Of a stretch of DNA of 64,000 bases, positions 60,932 to 64,000 are shown piece after piece; the stretch's first letter is position 1, and every line of letters starts with the position of its first letter. A program made the translations under genes and the position numbers. The notes beneath the pieces were generated by a model that saw nothing but the letters and a program-made list of their open reading frames with translations, did not search any database and was not told the origin of the DNA. This DNA is from Nitrosococcus wardiae (lineage in GTDB: Bacteria; Pseudomonadota; Gammaproteobacteria; Nitrosococcales; Nitrosococcaceae): NCBI RefSeq assembly GCF_004421105.1, contig NZ_CP038033.1, forward strand, positions 2,809,659-2,873,658, given 5' to 3'.

Positions 60932-61354
60932 ATGACTGAATTTACACCTGTCAGTGGACTCATCGGGGGTCTAATGATTGGATTATCCAGCATTTTAATG
61001 CTTCTAGGTGCAGGCCGCATTGCGGGAATTAGCGGAATTTACGGCGGTTTGTTGACTCCTGCTAAAGGGGACTTGGGGTGGCGCATCATGTTTGTGGGGG
61101 GGCTCATCCTGGGCGGAGCAACCTGGCCTCTGTTGGCAAATCCCTTGCCTGTCGATTTGCAGGTCAGCTGGCCAATCATGCTGTTTGCGGGACTTCTGGT
61201 TGGCTTTGGTACGAGACTTGGCAGTGGCTGCACCAGTGGTCACGGTGTCTGCGGAATTGGAAGACTGGCACCCCGCTCAATGATAGCAACCCTCACCTTT
61301 ATGGCGGCGGCTGGAATGACAACCTTTGTGATACGTCACATATTCGGAGGTTAA
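60932..61354 (+). CDS. YeeE/YedE-family sulfur transporter half (PmpA-like)
   Basis: 140 residues with four membrane segments. The conserved Cys-containing motif [25 protein letters not shown] (about residues 93-117) is typical of YeeE/YedE and TsuA thiosulfate carriers. A Shine-Dalgarno-like AAAGGGG lies 7-8 bases before ATG. It pairs with the next gene, which begins one base after its stop. The transported species (thiosulfate, sulfite or sulfane sulfur) is not determined. Confidence 0.88.
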   Translation: MTEFTPVSGLIGGLMIGLSSILMLLGAGRIAGISGIYGGLLTPAKGDLGWRIMFVGGLILGGATWPLLANPLPVDLQVSWPIMLFAGLLVGFGTRLGSGCTSGHGVCGIGRLAPRSMIATLTFMAAAGMTTFVIRHIFGG

Positions 61355-61355
61355 C

Positions 61356-61793
61356 ATGACACAAAGAAATAACATGCTTCAACTCATTCTATCGCTAGTC
61401 TCAGGCATTCTGTTTGCTCTGGGGCTAATCGTTTCGCAAATGGTGAACCCGGCAAAGGTTCTTAATTTTTTAGATGTCGCCGGCACATGGGACCCGACTT
61501 TGGCCTTCGTGATGGGAGGCGCCCTGCTTGTGACAATTCCGGCGTTCCGGCTCATTCTCAAGCGGCCGCATCCTTTATTTGCAAAACGTTTCTATTTGCC
61601 GACAAAGCAGGATATAGATGCTCGTCTAGTAACCGGCGCAATACTTTTCGGGGTGGGCTGGGGGCTGGCGGGCCTATGCCCCGGGCCGGCTATTACTGCG
61701 CTTGCCACTGGGCTATTGCCGGTCCTTGGCTTCGTTGCTGCAATGGTTGCGGGAGCTTTTGCACACAAGTTGATATTCGAACAAAGAACCTAA
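61356..61793 (+). CDS. YeeE/YedE-family partner subunit (DUF6691, PmpB-like)
   Basis: 145 residues with four membrane segments. SGILFALGLIVSQMVNPAKVLNFLDVAGTWDP is the family N-terminus, and LFGVGWGLAGLCPGPAITAL carries the conserved Cys. It completes the split transporter with the gene above. The 197-base gap to the dioxygenase has a 59-codon open frame from 61813 of no recognised family; I do not call it. Confidence 0.88.
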   Translation: MTQRNNMLQLILSLVSGILFALGLIVSQMVNPAKVLNFLDVAGTWDPTLAFVMGGALLVTIPAFRLILKRPHPLFAKRFYLPTKQDIDARLVTGAILFGVGWGLAGLCPGPAITALATGLLPVLGFVAAMVAGAFAHKLIFEQRT

Positions 61794-61990
61794 AGAAATT
61801 TCATCGTGGCATGAATGTCAGGCCAGCTAACCGGCGTACATTGCGAATTTTCAGCCGTTGGGGGTTACCGAGTCTTCGCGAGACGATGGTTGGCAAGTTC
61901 GTTTCTTAGAGGAAGAGATACGACTGTACCTTTTGTCTTCTTGAATCTATATTGTTTTTCTGAAACTGTAGAAGCCCCGGCGAGGAATAA

Positions 61991-62743
61991 ATGATGATCT
62001 TTCGACAATTGTATGAACCCATTTCGAGCACCTATACTTATTTGCTGGGCTGTGAGGAGACTGGTTTGGCTGTCTTAGTAGATCCGGTCATCAATTCGTT
62101 GGAGCGAGACCTAGCTGAGGTCAATAAGCTGGGGCTGACGCTAGCCTATACGCTGGACACACACATCCATGCTGATCACATCACCTCAGCGCTTCAGCTT
62201 AAGCAAAAAGTCGGTAGCAAAATTGCGGCACCGGCGATTGATCGCTTGCCTTGTATTGATGTGGGCATTGAAGAAGGAAAACCGTTTCAAGTAGGCAGCT
62301 TGACGTTTCAGCCACTTTATACGCCGGGCCACACGGACGGCCATTTCGCGTATATTTTTCAGAACCACGTCTTCACCGGTGATGCTCTTCTGATCGACGG
62401 CTGCGGACGCACAGATTTCCAAAACGGCGACACGGACTCTCTTTATCATAGTGTCACTGATAAACTTTTCATACTTCCCGACGATTATCTCGTCTATCCA
62501 GCCCATGATTACCATCACCGTCGCGTTTCAACGATTGCGCAAGAGAAAAACCGCAACCCACGCCTAGGCCAGGGCAAGAGTTTAGAACAATTCCGCGATA
62601 TTATGCGCAACCTGGACTTGGCCTATCCCAAGTTCATTGATTATGCCGTCCCTGGCAACCGACAATGCGGAGTCTGCCCGGCTGATTTACCCGACCACCT
62701 GCAAGAGTACTGCGAGCACATGGAACACAGCCAGCAAGGATAA
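61991..62743 (+). CDS. persulfide dioxygenase-like MBL-fold protein (ETHE1 type)
   Basis: 250 residues. Metallo-beta-lactamase fold: LDTHIHADHITSA (first metal site), YTPGHTDGHFAYIF, VFTGDALLIDGCGRTDFQNGD (the ETHE1-type signature), and YPAHDYHHRRVSTI. These enzymes oxidise glutathione persulfide to sulfite. A C-terminal extension with Cys (RQCGVCPADLPDHLQEYC) is typical of bacterial PDOs. No rhodanese domain is fused. With the YeeE/YedE pair and the CsoR-type repressor it forms a probable sulfide/persulfide detoxification unit. Confidence 0.9.
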   Translation: MMIFRQLYEPISSTYTYLLGCEETGLAVLVDPVINSLERDLAEVNKLGLTLAYTLDTHIHADHITSALQLKQKVGSKIAAPAIDRLPCIDVGIEEGKPFQVGSLTFQPLYTPGHTDGHFAYIFQNHVFTGDALLIDGCGRTDFQNGDTDSLYHSVTDKLFILPDDYLVYPAHDYHHRRVSTIAQEKNRNPRLGQGKSLEQFRDIMRNLDLAYPKFIDYAVPGNRQCGVCPADLPDHLQEYCEHMEHSQQG

Positions 62744-62812
62744 AGAGGAAACAACTTAAGGTCATTCTCCCAATATGTTTTGATATTTTCCTATCCTATA
62801 ACGCTCCCTTAA

Positions 62813-63133
62813 TCAACGGAGCAACGAGAGACGGTACTCTAACTCGCGGATCTGGGCCTGTAGCCGTTCTCGCTCTTCTAGCAATTCGACAGCCAATACC
62901 GCCCCCGCCATATTAACCTCTAGATCCTGGGAAAGACGCAGTACTTGGCGTACACGACAGGCAGCGATACCAGGGAAAAGCCACCGCTCTGGCCGACTAC
63001 CTTGGGGGTTAAGCAAACCCAGCTCTACCATCTCGAAAACAGTTTCAGGAGTAATTCCGCAGATCTCAGTCAATTCCGTTAGGGTAAAGTGATCCTCATC
63101 AATCACTACGCCTGTCACAACTGAATTTTTCAT
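62813..63133 (-). CDS. cbpM: chaperone-modulator protein CbpM
   Basis: 106 residues. MerR-like winged helix: FTLTELTEICGITPETVFEMVELGLLNPQG, then a C-terminal coiled coil (LAVELLEERERLQAQIRELEYRL). CbpM binds the J-domain of CbpA and modulates its activity. It starts 3 bases after the CbpA gene ends on the same strand, as in E. coli. Confidence 0.9.
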   Translation of the reverse strand: MKNSVVTGVVIDEDHFTLTELTEICGITPETVFEMVELGLLNPQGSRPERWLFPGIAACRVRQVLRLSQDLEVNMAGAVLAVELLEERERLQAQIRELEYRLSLLR

Positions 63134-63136
63134 GGG

Positions 63137-64000
63137 TTACATTCCCCACTTCTGACGAGGATTAAAAGGCATAGCTTTGGCAAGATGGCGATAAGCCTCC
63201 CGTGCCGCTTCGCTCTCCGCCTGGGGCAAAACCACGTGTAGCACCACATATTGATCACCAGGTGGGTTTCCTGGCAAACCCCGGCCCTTGAGCCGTAAGC
63301 GGTGACCGCTTTGAGAACCTGGAGGGATCTTCACTTTGACCTCACCGCCTAAGGTCGGCACGAAAAGATCTGCGCCCAAGGCAGCCTCCCAAGGGGCAAC
63401 AGGTAAATCCACATAAATATCCTTGCCCTCAGGGCGGTAGAGGGGATGAGGTTGAAACACCACCTCCAAGTAGAGATCCCCTGGGCGTCCCCCACCCATT
63501 CCTGGTGAGCCCTGGCCTGGTAACCGGATCTGCTGACCCTGGGTCACCCCTTTAGGGATCTTAACCCGCAAACTACGAGTACGGTTCACCACCTGCCCTT
63601 GGCGGCTGACTTCAGGGACTTCTAAGGTAATCGTGCGCGTCGCCCCCTGATAGCTATCTTCTAAGCTGACCTCTAACCGGGCGTGTTGGGATTCACCAGG
63701 CCTTGGAAATCCAGTTGTGGTCCGAGTCGTCCGGCGAAAGGGCGCACCACCAAAAAGAGATTCAAAGAATTCCCCTAAATCGGCAAAATCCGCTGCACCG
63801 AAACCGCCAGGGCCGGACCAATAGCGCTGTTCCCACTCCGGTGGTGGACGAAATTCCTCTCCCGTTCTCCACCCTGAGCCCAACTGATCGTAAGCAGCCC
63901 GTTTTTCCGGGTCTTTGAGCACCTCATAGGCTTCATTAATTTCCTTAAAATGCTCCTCAGCCTGAGGTTCCTTGCTGACATCCGGGTGATACTTGCGGGC
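63137..64000 (-). CDS. cbpA: DnaJ-like chaperone CbpA (5' end outside window)
   Basis: The frame is open past 64000, so the visible 287 residues lack the first part of the J-domain. The HPD motif (RKYHPDVSKEPQAEEHFKEINEAYEVL) begins at the window edge. A Gly/Phe-rich linker (SGPGGFGAADFADLGEFFESLFGG) and the two beta-barrel client domains follow (RTRSLRVKIPKGVTQGQQIRLPGQG, DLYLEVVFQPHPLYRPEGKDIYVDLPVAPWEAALG). There is no cysteine zinc finger, which marks CbpA rather than DnaJ. An in-frame downstream start at 63922 is not needed. Confidence 0.94.
   Translation of the reverse strand, partial: ARKYHPDVSKEPQAEEHFKEINEAYEVLKDPEKRAAYDQLGSGWRTGEEFRPPPEWEQRYWSGPGGFGAADFADLGEFFESLFGGAPFRRTTRTTTGFPRPGESQHARLEVSLEDSYQGATRTITLEVPEVSRQGQVVNRTRSLRVKIPKGVTQGQQIRLPGQGSPGMGGGRPGDLYLEVVFQPHPLYRPEGKDIYVDLPVAPWEAALGADLFVPTLGGEVKVKIPPGSQSGHRLRLKGRGLPGNPPGDQYVVLHVVLPQAESEAAREAYRHLAKAMPFNPRQKWGM

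Noticed and set aside
61813-61992. 59-codon ORF between the YeeE/YedE pair and the dioxygenase
   Set aside because: No ribosome site, no family and unremarkable codon use. Likely chance or decayed sequence.

Overview
The window comes from a gammaproteobacterial chromosome of moderate GC content. Gene order (uvrC-pgsA-tRNA cluster, tig-clpP-clpX-lon, yceD-rpmF-plsX-fab-pabC-mltG-tmk-holB-pilZ-tatD) and protein sequences suggest a Nitrosococcus-like member of the Chromatiales. No ammonia-oxidation or carbon-fixation gene is present to prove this, so the genus is inferred.

Layout. 1-1.8 kb: end of uvrC, pgsA, and the enterobacterial-type tRNA trio Gly(GCC)-Cys(GCA)-Leu(UAA). The Leu gene is interrupted by a 247-nt group I intron placed exactly between anticodon bases 34 and 35. 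1.8-4.2 kb: an orphan ORF and a broken EAL-CBS-GGDEF gene. 4.4-7.7 kb: OPT-family transporter behind a perfect CRP-type palindrome, a ceramidase-family membrane protein, and a degenerate secreted nuclease. 7.7-19.5 kb: a carbohydrate-storage and trehalose cluster (ackA, glgX, a glgP remnant, a flippase-like protein, DUF5752, an N-terminally truncated TreT-like glycosyltransferase, treZ, and treY with a non-canonical start). It shows several marks of decay. 19.6-27 kb: two envelope proteins, tRNA-Leu(UAG), then tig-clpP-clpX-lon with a sigma-32-type promoter before lon. 27-40.8 kb: dedD-like, cvpA, purF, then a long fatty-acid, phospholipid and replication operon starting at a consensus sigma-70 promoter.

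40.8-51.8 kb: a class V aminotransferase, a Tus-like replication-terminus protein on the minus strand, a frameshifted gamma-glutamylcyclotransferase, fumC, a SulP-STAS-carbonic anhydrase fusion, a DUF2490 outer-membrane protein, a divergent DAHP-synthase-like protein, and a K+-dependent-type membrane pyrophosphatase. 51.8-55 kb: an AT-rich control region and a secreted beta-propeller / SCO1 / unknown exported protein trio, probably copper-related. 55-56.4 kb: a GC-rich foreign-looking patch (MaoC fragment, M28 peptidase). 56.7-64 kb: mfd; a CsoR-family repressor divergent from a YeeE/YedE pair and an ETHE1-type persulfide dioxygenase, with two matching operators; then cbpM and the partial cbpA.

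The strongest unusual signals are the tRNA-Leu group I intron, the Tus homologue outside the enterics, the divergent DAHP synthase, the propeller-SCO trio and the CsoR/sulfur module. No CRISPR array, insertion sequence, prophage or rRNA operon was seen.
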